A DNA stretch of 64,000 nucleotides, taken from positions 62,001 through 126,000 of the forward strand of contig NZ_QGTL01000007.1 of the NCBI RefSeq assembly GCF_003182135.1, in the 5' to 3' direction. Made by a program: the position numbers and the translations under genes. This DNA comes from Nocardia neocaledoniensis (GTDB lineage Bacteria; Actinomycetota; Actinomycetes; Mycobacteriales; Mycobacteriaceae). Positions 18,057 to 26,684 of this stretch are shown one piece after another (position 1 is the stretch's first letter; the number at the start of each line of letters is the position of its first letter). The notes under the pieces are model-generated. The model searched no databases. It saw nothing but the letters and a program-made list of their open reading frames with translations, and was not told where the DNA came from.

Positions 18057-19199
18057 ATGGCCGGGGCAGCCCAGTCGGTACCGTTCCCCGGCTCACCGCG
18101 GCCGACCATCGGTATCGAATGGGAGATCGCGCTCGTCGACAAGGTGACGCGCGATCTGTCCAACACCGCGGCTGCGGTGTTCGACGCCGTCGGTGACCGG
18201 CGTGCCCACGACGGCACGCCGCAGGTCACCAAGGAATTGCTGCGCAACACCGTCGAATTGGTGACCGGCGTGCACGACACGGTCGGCGGCGCGGTGGAGG
18301 ATCTGCGCGGGACGATGGACGCGGTGCGCCGCGCGGCCGATCCGCTCGGCGTCGACCTGTTCTGCGCGGGCACCCACCCGTTCGCCCAGTGGTCGGCCCA
18401 ACAGCTCACGCGCTCACCGCATTACGACGAGCTGATCGAGCGCACCCAGTGGTGGGGCCGCCAGATGCTGATCTGGGGCGTGCACGTGCATGTCGGAGTC
18501 TCGCACCGGGACAAGGTCTTTCCGATCCTGAACTCGCTGCTGCTGTCGTACCCGCATCTGCTCGCGCTCTCGGCGTCCTCGCCCATGTGGTCCGGCGACG
18601 ACACCGGCTACGCCAGCAACCGGGCGCTGATGTTCCAGCAGCTGCCGACCGCCGGGCTGCCCTTCCAGTTCGAGAACTGGGGCCAGTTCGAGGGTTTCGT
18701 GCACGACCAGCTCAAAACAGGTGTGTTCGAACAACTCGGCGGCATGCACTGGGACATCCGGCCCGCACCCAAGTGGGGCACGATCGAGATCAGGGTGTGC
18801 GACGGGCTGTCCAGCCGGGCCGAGCTGGCCGCGGTGGCCGCGCTGATCCACTGCCTGGTCGTCGACCTCGAACGCAGGCTCGACAACGGCGAGCAGCTGC
18901 CGACGCTGCCCCCGTGGCACGTGCAGGAGAACAAGTGGCGGGCCGCGCGCTACGGGCTCGACGCCATCGTGATCGTCGACGACGCCAGCAATGAGCGTTT
19001 GGTCACAGACGATCTGATGGATCTGCTCAACCGGTTGGAGCCGACGGCCGCCCGCCTCGGCTGTGCCGACGAGCTGGCCGCCGTCGCCGAGATTCCCCAG
19101 CACGGCGCCTCCTACCAGCGGCAACGCCGGGTGGCCGCGCAATCGCAGGGCGATCTCGTCGCCGTGGTCGATGCCCTGGTGCGCGAGCTGGATCAGTAG
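18057..19199 (+). CDS. Carboxylate-amine ligase, YbdK/GCS2 family (Rv0433-like)
   Basis: A 380-residue ATP-dependent ligase of the glutamate-cysteine ligase type 2 family. The family signature PTIGIEWEIALVDKVTRDLSN opens the protein, followed by ELLRNTVELVTGVHDTV, GTHPFAQW, WGVHVHVGVSHRDK (paired His) and SSPMWSGDDTGYASNRALMFQQLPTAG. Members form gamma-glutamyl or related amide bonds; whether this one makes gamma-glutamylcysteine cannot be told. It starts 10 bases after sodC, suggesting a shared transcript, the same pairing as Rv0432-Rv0433. Confidence 0.88.
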   Translation: MAGAAQSVPFPGSPRPTIGIEWEIALVDKVTRDLSNTAAAVFDAVGDRRAHDGTPQVTKELLRNTVELVTGVHDTVGGAVEDLRGTMDAVRRAADPLGVDLFCAGTHPFAQWSAQQLTRSPHYDELIERTQWWGRQMLIWGVHVHVGVSHRDKVFPILNSLLLSYPHLLALSASSPMWSGDDTGYASNRALMFQQLPTAGLPFQFENWGQFEGFVHDQLKTGVFEQLGGMHWDIRPAPKWGTIEIRVCDGLSSRAELAAVAALIHCLVVDLERRLDNGEQLPTLPPWHVQENKWRAARYGLDAIVIVDDASNERLVTDDLMDLLNRLEPTAARLGCADELAAVAEIPQHGASYQRQRRVAAQSQGDLVAVVDALVRELDQ

Positions 19200-19249
19200 C
19201 GTTCAGCTGTCCGGCGGGGTGGCGTTCACCCGCCGTTTACGATGTTTGG

Positions 19250-20599
19250 ATGCTTGTCGAACATCCGCGTTCAGCGGCGGGGGGTGTCGCCGCCTGGGAC
19301 CGCCTCCGTGAACCACGCGTGCTCGCCGCCGTCGGGGTGTCGTCGGTGCTCGCGCTGCTCATCGGACTGCAGGTGGCCGCCTCGCTCAACGGCTTCGACG
19401 GGCCGCTGGCAAGCCTGGCGCGCGACTACATCGGCACCCCCAAGTCGATGTCGGTGCCGTGGGCCGGGCTGGTGCTTGCGCTGGTCGGCGTCAACGCGCG
19501 CAGGCGGGTGTACGCGGTGTCGGCGGCGGTGGCGATCGACGCGGTGTATGCCGCGCTGCGGATGCTGGACGGCAAGCCGTTCACGGTCGGCAACGGGCCG
19601 ACGATCGTGCTGACCGTGCTGGCTGTCGTCGCGGCGGTGCGCTGGCAGGGGCGCGAACGCACCGACGCGGTGAAGGCGGCCGCGCTCGGCGCGCTGCTGA
19701 TCCTGGCCACCAAGGTCGGTGACGTGTGGCTGCACGTCACCTCGGCGGCCCGGCCCGCGGTGTTCGACGAATACCTGCTGCTGGCCGATCACGCCCTCGG
19801 TGATCCGTCATGGGTGCTCGGCCGGGTGGTCGACGCGCTCGGACCCGAGGTGTACGCGGTGCTGCACTGGGTCTACATCGAATTGCCGGTGGCGGCGATC
19901 GTCGTCGCGGTGTGGCAGCTGCGCCGGGTGGTGCCGACCGGGCAGTGGCCCTCGCATTACCTGGTACGTACCTTCCTGGTGCTCGGGCTGGTGGGACCCG
20001 CGTTCTACGTGCTGTTCCCGGTCGTGGGGCCGATGTTCGCCTACGGCGCCGACGGGCACGGCTTCCAGGTGGGCGACTTCTGGCCGATGGCCCTGCCGCC
20101 GCTGGACCACAGCCCGGCCGCGCTGCCGTTCGACGAGTTCACCCCCCGCAACTGCATGCCCTCGATGCACACCGCGTGGGCGCTGTCGCTGTTCATCCAC
20201 ACCCGCCGCGACATCGACGGGACACGCGCGCCCGCGTGGCTGCGCTGGGGCGGTGCGTTCTGGCTGGCCGCGACCGTGGCCGCGACGCTCGGCTTCGGAT
20301 ATCACTACGGCGTCGACCTGATCGCGGGCGCGGTGCTGTGCCTGACGGTGGAGTCGGCGCTGCGCGCGCCCGAGCGCGGGTGGGGCGCGTTCCGGTGGCG
20401 GATGGTCGGTTTCGGCGCGGCGGTGTTCGCCGGCCTGCTGCTCTCGTACCGGTACCTCGCGGTGCCGATGGCCGAGTATCCGGTGGTCGCGGGCGCGCTG
20501 GTCATCGGGGCGGCCGCGGGCGTGGCGATCGCGTTCCACGCCACCTGGTTCGCCGCCGCGCCCGCCCGGGTGGCCGCGCCGACGGCGGTCGCCGGTTAG
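19250..20599 (+). CDS. PAP2-like membrane phosphatase/phosphotransferase (Aur1-type)
   Basis: A 449-residue polytopic membrane protein with about ten hydrophobic segments. Catalytic PAP2 motifs are found in the second half: RNCMPSMHTAWALSLF (motif C2 with the His acid) and FGYHYGVDLIAGAVL (motif C3 with the nucleophilic His and Asp). The Lys/Arg motif C1 is not obvious, as in the PAP2_3 or inositol-phosphotransferase branch. The likely role is removal or transfer of a lipid phosphate head group in the envelope. The start has TACGAT (19238-19243) six bases ahead and no Shine-Dalgarno, so it is probably leaderless. It overlaps the convergent mrpG by four bases. Confidence 0.82.
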   Translation: MLVEHPRSAAGGVAAWDRLREPRVLAAVGVSSVLALLIGLQVAASLNGFDGPLASLARDYIGTPKSMSVPWAGLVLALVGVNARRRVYAVSAAVAIDAVYAALRMLDGKPFTVGNGPTIVLTVLAVVAAVRWQGRERTDAVKAAALGALLILATKVGDVWLHVTSAARPAVFDEYLLLADHALGDPSWVLGRVVDALGPEVYAVLHWVYIELPVAAIVVAVWQLRRVVPTGQWPSHYLVRTFLVLGLVGPAFYVLFPVVGPMFAYGADGHGFQVGDFWPMALPPLDHSPAALPFDEFTPRNCMPSMHTAWALSLFIHTRRDIDGTRAPAWLRWGGAFWLAATVAATLGFGYHYGVDLIAGAVLCLTVESALRAPERGWGAFRWRMVGFGAAVFAGLLLSYRYLAVPMAEYPVVAGALVIGAAAGVAIAFHATWFAAAPARVAAPTAVAG

Positions 20600-20925
20600 T
20601 CGTCGCGGTCGTATTCGTTGACGCGCAGCAGGCCGTCGCGGTGGCGCTGCTCGCGGTAGGCGGTGCGGCCGAGCAGGTGCGCGATGACGGGCGCGGTGAT
20701 GATCGTGAACAGCCCGGTGAGCACCAGCATCCACACGTTGACGTCGTGCCTGATGTCGATGCCGGTGCCGACCAGCACCAGGATCAACCCGACGACCTGC
20801 GGTTTGGTCGCCGCGTGCATACGGGTCAAGGTGTCGGGAAAGCGGACGATGCCCAGCGACGCGGTCAGCGCCAGCGCGCAGCCGGTCAGGATGAGCACCG
20901 CCGACACCCACTCCCAGCCGGTCAT
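20596..20925 (-). CDS. mrpG: Mrp Na+/H+ antiporter subunit G
   Basis: A 109-residue, three-TM small subunit of the Mrp (CPA3) cation/proton antiporter. Typical PhaG/MnhG features are VSAVLILTGCALALTASLGIVRFPDTLTRMHAATK followed by PQVVGLILVLVGTGI. It is the last gene of the operon and overlaps mrpF by four bases (ATGA). Confidence 0.93.
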   Translation of the reverse strand: MTGWEWVSAVLILTGCALALTASLGIVRFPDTLTRMHAATKPQVVGLILVLVGTGIDIRHDVNVWMLVLTGLFTIITAPVIAHLLGRTAYREQRHRDGLLRVNEYDRDD

Positions 20926-21182
20926 CGGTCGTCCCGCACGCGGAACCGCGAGACCGCGGCCGAGCCGAGGAAGCCGACCAGGGCCAGCGCGACGATCGCC
21001 GGGATGACGGTGGTGTCGCCGCTGTAGGCCGCCCAGACCGCGAGGCCGGAGGCGGCGATGGCCATCAGCGAGTCGATCCCGACGACCCGGTCGAGGGTGC
21101 TCGGTCCCGCCAGCACCCGATAGCTGGTGATCACGGCCGCGGCGGTGAGCAGCACCCCGGCGATGACGGCGACGACGGTCAC
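20922..21182 (-). CDS. mrpF: Mrp Na+/H+ antiporter subunit F
   Basis: An 86-residue, three-TM subunit. The recognisable MnhF core is YRVLAGPSTLDRVVGIDSLMAIAASGLAVWAAYSG, with the conserved GP--DR--G-D pattern. It overlaps mrpE and mrpG by four bases on either side, so its level is tied to theirs. Confidence 0.92.
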   Translation of the reverse strand: MTVVAVIAGVLLTAAAVITSYRVLAGPSTLDRVVGIDSLMAIAASGLAVWAAYSGDTTVIPAIVALALVGFLGSAAVSRFRVRDDR

Positions 21183-21733
21183 GACAGCGCCTCCGGTTCC
21201 CGGCCGAGGCGGCGGCGTTCGCGTGGGCGTTCGAAGGCGTTGATCAGCAGGTGCTCCAATCGCCGGGTGGTGGAGTAGAACTTCACCACCGACTTCTCGC
21301 TGCCCACGTCGAGCACGTGGACGTAGATGACGCAGCGCGCCCGGTCCACCTCGAGGACCATGGTGCCGGGGATGAGGTTGAAGATGTCGGTCGCCATCAC
21401 CAGGACCAGATCGGACTGGATGCTCAGGTGCACCCGCAGCACGCCCGAGACCGGTGGCCCGGCGGGCCTGATCGCGAACCAGGCCACCTGCAGGCTCGAC
21501 TCCAGCGCGTAATACGCGCTGGTGGCGATCAATTGGAGGAACGACAGCGGGTGGAAGCGCCCTGCCACCGGAACCTTCGGCAGCGGCAACGCGAACACGA
21601 CGATCAACGCGACGGCGAAACCGGCGAGCACGTTCGCGGCGCTGAGATCACCCCACAGCGCCACCCAGACGGCGGTGAGCCAGCCGAGCACGCTGACCCG
21701 CAGCACGTTGTCGCGGTTGACCAGTCGGCTCAT
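21179..21733 (-). CDS. mrpE: Mrp Na+/H+ antiporter subunit E
   Basis: A 184-residue MnhE/PhaE-type subunit: N-terminal hydrophobic segments (VSVLGWLTAVWVALWG, NVLAGFAVALIVVFALPL), then a cytosolic domain with VHLSIQSDLVLVMATDIFNLIPGTMVLEVD, the hallmark N-L-PGT segment. The ATG at 21733 overlaps the mrpD stop as ATGA; the reading frame is open upstream but the coupled ATG begins the family-like sequence. Confidence 0.92.
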   Translation of the reverse strand: MSRLVNRDNVLRVSVLGWLTAVWVALWGDLSAANVLAGFAVALIVVFALPLPKVPVAGRFHPLSFLQLIATSAYYALESSLQVAWFAIRPAGPPVSGVLRVHLSIQSDLVLVMATDIFNLIPGTMVLEVDRARCVIYVHVLDVGSEKSVVKFYSTTRRLEHLLINAFERPRERRRLGREPEALS

Positions 21734-23325
21734 CGCGCCTCCGGGCCGAGCACCGAGCCGATGTAGACCGACGGATCGTCGAGGTCGTCGGCGGCGCGCT
21801 CGGCGATGCCGAGGACGGGCCCGGCGAGCACGGTGAGCGCGAGGCCCGCGACGACGAGGCCCGTGGTGGCGAGCACCATGAGCACCGGCATCCGGCCGGG
21901 GTCGGTGCGGTCCTCGTAGTACACGTCGGTCGAATCCTCCACCAGGGTGGGCGGTTTCGCGGCGGTGAGGTGGCCCTCGGGCGCGTCCTCGCGCGGTCGC
22001 CAGAACGCCTTGCTCCACACCCTGGCCACGGCGTAGAGCGTGAGCAGACTCGTCACCACCGAGCCGCCGACGAGCACCCAGGCCAGCACGCTGCCGTCGG
22101 CGGCGCCCGCCTCCAGCAGCGCGACCTTGCCGATGAAGCCCGAGAAGGGCGGGATGCCGCCGAGATTCAGGGCGGGGATCAGGAACAGGATGGCCAGCAG
22201 TGGGCTCGCGGCGGCCAGCCCGCCGAGGCGGCGCAGCGACACCGACCCGGCTTGGCGTTCGATGAGACCGACCGTGAGGAACAGCGCGGTCTGCACCAGG
22301 ATGTGGTGGGCGACGTAGAAGATCGCGCCGGTGAGACCGGCCTTGCTGGCGAGGCCGATGCCGAACACCATGTAGCCGATGTGGCTGACCAGGGTGAACG
22401 ACAGCAGACGCCGGATGTCGTTCTGCGCGATCGCGCCGAGGATGCCGATCAGCATCGTCGCCAGGCCCGCGACCAGCAGGATGTTGTCGAAGGCGCCGTC
22501 GGGGAACCACAGCGTGTGCGTGCGGATGATCGCGTACACGCCGACCTTGGTGAGCAGGCCGGCGAACACCGCGGTCACCGGCGCGGGCGCGGTGGGGTAG
22601 GAGTCGGGCAGCCAGCTCGACAGCGGGAACACCGCCGCCTTGATGCCGAACGCCACCAGCAGCACGGCGTAGCAGGCCGTGCGCACGCCGCTCGGCGTGG
22701 CCTCGAGCCGCACCGCCAGTTGCGCGAGGTTGAGGGTGCCGGTGGCGGCGTAGGTGAGGCCGATACCGATCAGGAAGATCAGCGACGACACCATCGACAC
22801 CATCACGTAGGCGATGCCGGTGCGGATGCGCTCCTCGGTGGCACCGACGGTGAGCAGCACGAACGACGCGGCCAGCAGGATCTCGAACGCGACGAACAGG
22901 TTGAACAGGTCGCCCGCGAGGAACGCGGCCGAGACGCCCGCGGTGAGCACGAGGTAGGTGGGCCGGTAGATCGAGGTGGGCTGGTGCTCGTCGCCGTCGG
23001 AGATGTTCTGGCCCGCACCGTAGATCGACACGACGAGCAGCACGAACGCCGAGACCAGCAGCATCGCCGCCGAGAGCCGGTCGACCACCAGGGTGATCCC
23101 GATGGGCGAGGGCCAGCCGCCGACCTGCACGGCGGTGGTGCCGTCGCGGTCGGCGAGGTAGAGCAGGAAACCGCTGATCACCAGCACCGCCGAGAGCGCG
23201 GTCAGCGAGATGATCGCCTGGATGCGCGGCCTGCGGCCGAACACCAGCGTGCCCGCGGCGCCGAGCAGCGGAACCAGCACCGGCAGGGCGGCGAGGGCGG
23301 GCAGCAGGTCGGGGGACAGGGTCAT
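21730..23325 (-). CDS. mrpD: Mrp Na+/H+ antiporter subunit D
   Basis: A 531-residue, about 14-TM proton-channel subunit homologous to NuoN/NuoM of complex I. Conserved features include FNLFVAFEILLAASFVLLTVG (with the TM5 Glu), GIKAAVFPLSSWLPDSYPTAPAPVTAVFAGLLTKVGVYAI (TM7-8 Lys and Pro loop), and NDIRRLLSFTLVSHIGYMVFG. It works with MrpA to move H+ against Na+ or K+. The C-terminal tail includes TDVYYEDRTDPGRMP, a cytosolic loop before the last TM. Confidence 0.95.
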   Translation of the reverse strand: MTLSPDLLPALAALPVLVPLLGAAGTLVFGRRPRIQAIISLTALSAVLVISGFLLYLADRDGTTAVQVGGWPSPIGITLVVDRLSAAMLLVSAFVLLVVSIYGAGQNISDGDEHQPTSIYRPTYLVLTAGVSAAFLAGDLFNLFVAFEILLAASFVLLTVGATEERIRTGIAYVMVSMVSSLIFLIGIGLTYAATGTLNLAQLAVRLEATPSGVRTACYAVLLVAFGIKAAVFPLSSWLPDSYPTAPAPVTAVFAGLLTKVGVYAIIRTHTLWFPDGAFDNILLVAGLATMLIGILGAIAQNDIRRLLSFTLVSHIGYMVFGIGLASKAGLTGAIFYVAHHILVQTALFLTVGLIERQAGSVSLRRLGGLAAASPLLAILFLIPALNLGGIPPFSGFIGKVALLEAGAADGSVLAWVLVGGSVVTSLLTLYAVARVWSKAFWRPREDAPEGHLTAAKPPTLVEDSTDVYYEDRTDPGRMPVLMVLATTGLVVAGLALTVLAGPVLGIAERAADDLDDPSVYIGSVLGPEAR

Positions 23326-23708
23326 TCTTCCGGGTCCTCCTGCTCCCTGGTGGCCGCGATCTGCTCGTCCTCCGGGTCGTTGCGCACGTCCTCGGAGGTG
23401 GTCAGCATGTAGGAGCGGTAGGCCAGGGCCAGCACGAAGGCGGCCAGGCCCATGGTGATGACGATGGCGGTGAGCACCATCGCCTGGGCCAGCGGGTCGG
23501 CCATGCCCTCAGGCGAGGTGTCGGAGCCGCCGAGGATCGGCGGCTTGCCGTCGGGACCGCCGCCCACGGTGAGGATCAGCAGGTTCACCGCGTTGCTGAG
23601 CAGGATCATGCCGAGCAGCATTTTCGAGACGACCCGCTCGAGCAGCAGATACACCCCGCACGCGGTGAGCGCGCCGATGACGATCAACAGAATGAGGTTG
23701 CCGCTCAT
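23322..23708 (-). CDS. mrpC: Mrp Na+/H+ antiporter subunit C
   Basis: A 128-residue NuoK-like subunit with three TM segments. The typical core is ACGVYLLLERVVSKMLLGMILLSNAVNLLIL and ADPLAQAMVLTAIVITMGLAAFVLALAYR. The ATG at 23708 (MSGNLILLIV) is chosen for homology; GCGGAGGC precedes it closely. Unlike every other junction in this operon it does not overlap its upstream neighbour: 73 bases of unusual sequence separate it from mrpA. Confidence 0.93.
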   Translation of the reverse strand: MSGNLILLIVIGALTACGVYLLLERVVSKMLLGMILLSNAVNLLILTVGGGPDGKPPILGGSDTSPEGMADPLAQAMVLTAIVITMGLAAFVLALAYRSYMLTTSEDVRNDPEDEQIAATREQEDPEE

Positions 23709-23781
23709 GCCTCCGCCTCGCTGGCGCTCGGCTGCGGCATGCGCGATGCGCGCTGGCACATGATTCGCTCGCTGCGCTCCC
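23709..23781. repeat. Intergenic insertion-like element within the mrp operon
   Basis: A 73-base segment between mrpA and mrpC, the only non-overlapping junction in the operon. On the minus strand it reads as alternating purine-rich modules such as GGAGCGCAGCGAGCGAATCATG and, at the other end, GAGCGCCAGCGAGGCGGAGG, around a GCGCGCATCGCGCATGC centre that can fold on itself. It resembles the dispersed short extragenic repeats of high-GC actinobacteria. Only one copy lies in this window, so repeat status is inferred. Confidence 0.4.
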
Positions 23782-26568
23782 TCATACGAGTTCCTTGTCC
23801 AAGCGGGCGCCCAGGCTGCGCAGGACGTCGAGGGCCAGGCCGACGACGACCAGGTACACCCCGAGATCGAAGAACAGCGCGGTGACGAGCTTGATGTGGC
23901 CGAGAACCGGCAGGGTCACCTCGATGATCGCCGAGGACAGCGGCGGGGCGCCGAGCAGCAGCGAGGCCGTCGCGGTACCCGCCGCGAGGGTGAGCCCGGC
24001 GCCGAGCAGATGTCCCGCGTCCACGGGCAGCGCCTCACCGAGTTCGTAGCGGCCGCCGGCCAGATAGCGCAGAGTGAGCGCGAGTCCGGCGATCAGGCCA
24101 CCGGCGAAACCGCCGCCCGGCGCGTTGTGCCCGGAGAAGAAGAAGTACACCGACAGCACCATGATGGTGGGGAAGATCAGCCTGGTGGTGATCTGCAGGA
24201 CCATCGAGCGCTCGCGGCGGTCGTCGAGCCGGGCCGCGGGCAGCCAGCTCACCTTGTCGGGGTCGTAGTCCGGCGCGTCGGCGGCCCTTGGCGCGCTGCC
24301 GAAGCGGCGGCTGCGGAACACCAGCGAGGCGACGCCGGTCGCGGCGACGACGAGCACCGAGATTTCGCCGAGGGTGTCCCAGGCGCGGATGTCGACGAGC
24401 AGCACGTTGACCGCGTTCTTACCGGCACCGATCGTGTAGGCCGCGTCGGGGATGGCCGTCCAGATCGGTTCGCTGTGCCGGGCGGCGCTCGCGAAGGCGG
24501 CCAGCACCGCGACCGCGACACCGACGCCGATCGCGAGCAGGGCCCGGCGCACCTTGAACGCCGTCGCCTGGTTCTCGGCGATCTCGGCCGGGAAGGCCCG
24601 CAGCACGAGCACGAAGATCACCAGGGTCAGCGTCTCGACGAGGAACTGGGTGAGCGCGAGGTCGGGCGCACCGTGCAGCGCGAAGATCACGCCGCAGCCG
24701 TAGCCGGTCACGCCGACGACGAGCACGCTGGCCAGGCGATTGCGCAGCACCGTGGCCGCCAGCGCCATCGCGACCATGATCGCCCCGATCGCGGCTTGCA
24801 GCGGCGAATCCCACAGGCGCAGCTCGACGCCGGTGCGGGTGCCGAGCGCGAGCATGAGGGTCGGCAGCACGATCAGCGTGCCGAGGATCATGGCCTGGCT
24901 GACCGGCAGCGAGCCGGACTGCACGGTACCGGTGATGCGCAGCGAGAGCTTGTCCATCGCGCGCAGGGCCGCGTCGTAGTTGCGATCGGCGTTGCCGAGG
25001 CGTGGATGCCCCGGCTCGCCGATCCGGCTGCGGATCAGGAACAGCGCGACACCGGCGGCGATGACGAACACCGTCAGCACGAGCGGGCCGTTGACGCCGT
25101 GCCAGAGCGCGAGATGGGTGTCCAGGACCCCGGGCAGGGTCGCGGCGTAGGGGCTGAGCCAGCCATCCATCGCGGAGGCCCCGAGCCCACCCGCGAGACC
25201 GGCCACCGCGAGCACCGCGGGCGGACCCAGCAGCAGGGGACCCGGCGCGTGCCAGCGCATCGACGGATCCGGATTGGCGGTGACGCCGAACGCGCCCCAG
25301 ACGAACCGGATGCTGTAGGCCACGGTGAACGCCGACCCGACCGCCACCGCTGCCAGCATCGCCACCCGCACCGGATCGCTCAGCACGTCGGCCGACCACA
25401 GCGCGCCCAGCGCCGACTCCTTGCCGACGAACCCGAGCAACGGCGGCAGCCCGGCCATGCTCAGCGCGGCCGTCACCGCGATCGCGCACAGCCACGGCGC
25501 CCGCCGCCCGAGCCCGGACAGCCTGCGCAGATCCCTGGTGCCCGCGCCGTGGTCGATGATCCCGACGACCATGAACAGGCTCGCCTTGAACAGGCCGTGC
25601 GCCACCAGCAGCGTCAGCCCGGCCAGCGCGGCGTCCGGGGTGCCCACCGCCATCATCGTGATGAGCAGACCCAACTGGCTGACGGTCCCGAAGGCGAGCA
25701 CCAGCTTCAGATCGTGCACCTGCATCGCCCGCCATCCGGCGAGCAGCAGCGTCGCGAGGCCGAGCGGCAGCAGCACGAGGTGCCACGGCGGAGTCTGCGC
25801 GAACGCGGGCGCGAGCCGCGCCACCAGGTAGATGCCCGCCTTCACCATCGCGGCGGCGTGCAGGTACGCGCTGACCGGCGTCGGCGCGGCCATGGCGCCG
25901 GGGAGCCAGAAGTGCAGCGGCACGATGGCCGACTTGCTGATCGCGCCGACCAGCACGAGCGCGAGGCCGACCGAGACCGCGGTGCCGTCGGGCGGCGGGG
26001 TGGCGAGCATGTCGGAGAGCAGGAAGCTGTCGTAGCGCAGTCCGAGGACGACGATGCCGACCAGCATCGTCAGCCCACCGGCGCCGGTCACCAGCAGCGC
26101 CTGGATCGCGGCCCGCCTGCTGATCGCGCGCTCGGCGTAGTGCCCGACGAGCAGGAACGACAGCACCGTCGTGATCTCCCAGAACACGAAGAGCAGCAGC
26201 GTGTTGTCGCTGGTGACCAGACCGAACATGGCGCCGGCGAAGGCGATGAGCTCGGCGGCGAACACCCCGAGCCTGGCCTCCCCACGGTCGAAGTAGCGGC
26301 CGCAATAGGCCAGGATCAGCGCGCCGACACCGAGGACGAGCACCGACATCACCGCGGCGAGGGAATCGAAACGCAGGTCGATGTCCATCGAGATCTGCGG
26401 CGCCCACGCGGTGTGCGAACGCACGGTGGTGCCCCAGTGCGCGAGCACCCAGCCGAGACTGCCCAGCGGGACCAGCGCGAACAGGTAGAAGGCGTTGCGC
26501 CCGAGCAGCCGGACGCCGACCGGCGCGAGCGCGGCGGCCAGCGCGTGGGCGAGGAGGACGGCGAGCAC
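23782..26568 (-). CDS. mrpA: Mrp Na+/H+ antiporter, fused subunits A and B
   Basis: A 928-residue protein in which MrpA is continuous with MrpB. Residues 1 to about 500 are the NuoL-like channel (LLFVFWEITTVLSFLLVGHY; VGAISKSAIVPLHFWLPGAMAAPTPVSAYLHAAAMVKAGIYL). The next section is the MrpA C-terminal part with HGAPDLALTQFLVETLTLVIFVLVLRAFP, resembling NuoJ. From about residue 790 the MnhB domain begins (ITTRLIFPTIMVLSVYFFFSGHNAPGGGFAGGLIAGLALTLRYLAGG). Start is GTG 26566-26568 after GAAGGAGG. It is the first gene of the operon, which handles Na+ and pH stress at the inner membrane. Confidence 0.95.
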   Translation of the reverse strand: MLAVLLAHALAAALAPVGVRLLGRNAFYLFALVPLGSLGWVLAHWGTTVRSHTAWAPQISMDIDLRFDSLAAVMSVLVLGVGALILAYCGRYFDRGEARLGVFAAELIAFAGAMFGLVTSDNTLLLFVFWEITTVLSFLLVGHYAERAISRRAAIQALLVTGAGGLTMLVGIVVLGLRYDSFLLSDMLATPPPDGTAVSVGLALVLVGAISKSAIVPLHFWLPGAMAAPTPVSAYLHAAAMVKAGIYLVARLAPAFAQTPPWHLVLLPLGLATLLLAGWRAMQVHDLKLVLAFGTVSQLGLLITMMAVGTPDAALAGLTLLVAHGLFKASLFMVVGIIDHGAGTRDLRRLSGLGRRAPWLCAIAVTAALSMAGLPPLLGFVGKESALGALWSADVLSDPVRVAMLAAVAVGSAFTVAYSIRFVWGAFGVTANPDPSMRWHAPGPLLLGPPAVLAVAGLAGGLGASAMDGWLSPYAATLPGVLDTHLALWHGVNGPLVLTVFVIAAGVALFLIRSRIGEPGHPRLGNADRNYDAALRAMDKLSLRITGTVQSGSLPVSQAMILGTLIVLPTLMLALGTRTGVELRLWDSPLQAAIGAIMVAMALAATVLRNRLASVLVVGVTGYGCGVIFALHGAPDLALTQFLVETLTLVIFVLVLRAFPAEIAENQATAFKVRRALLAIGVGVAVAVLAAFASAARHSEPIWTAIPDAAYTIGAGKNAVNVLLVDIRAWDTLGEISVLVVAATGVASLVFRSRRFGSAPRAADAPDYDPDKVSWLPAARLDDRRERSMVLQITTRLIFPTIMVLSVYFFFSGHNAPGGGFAGGLIAGLALTLRYLAGGRYELGEALPVDAGHLLGAGLTLAAGTATASLLLGAPPLSSAIIEVTLPVLGHIKLVTALFFDLGVYLVVVGLALDVLRSLGARLDKELV

Positions 26569-26684
26569 GATCCTCCTTCGTCAGCGCGAGAGCGTTCCGG
26601 TCAGGCGCCTGCGATCCTACGGGCGTCGGCGGCCCGTTTCCCGGTACCACAGCTGTCGCGTCGGCCATGTCGACCGGCGCGCGG

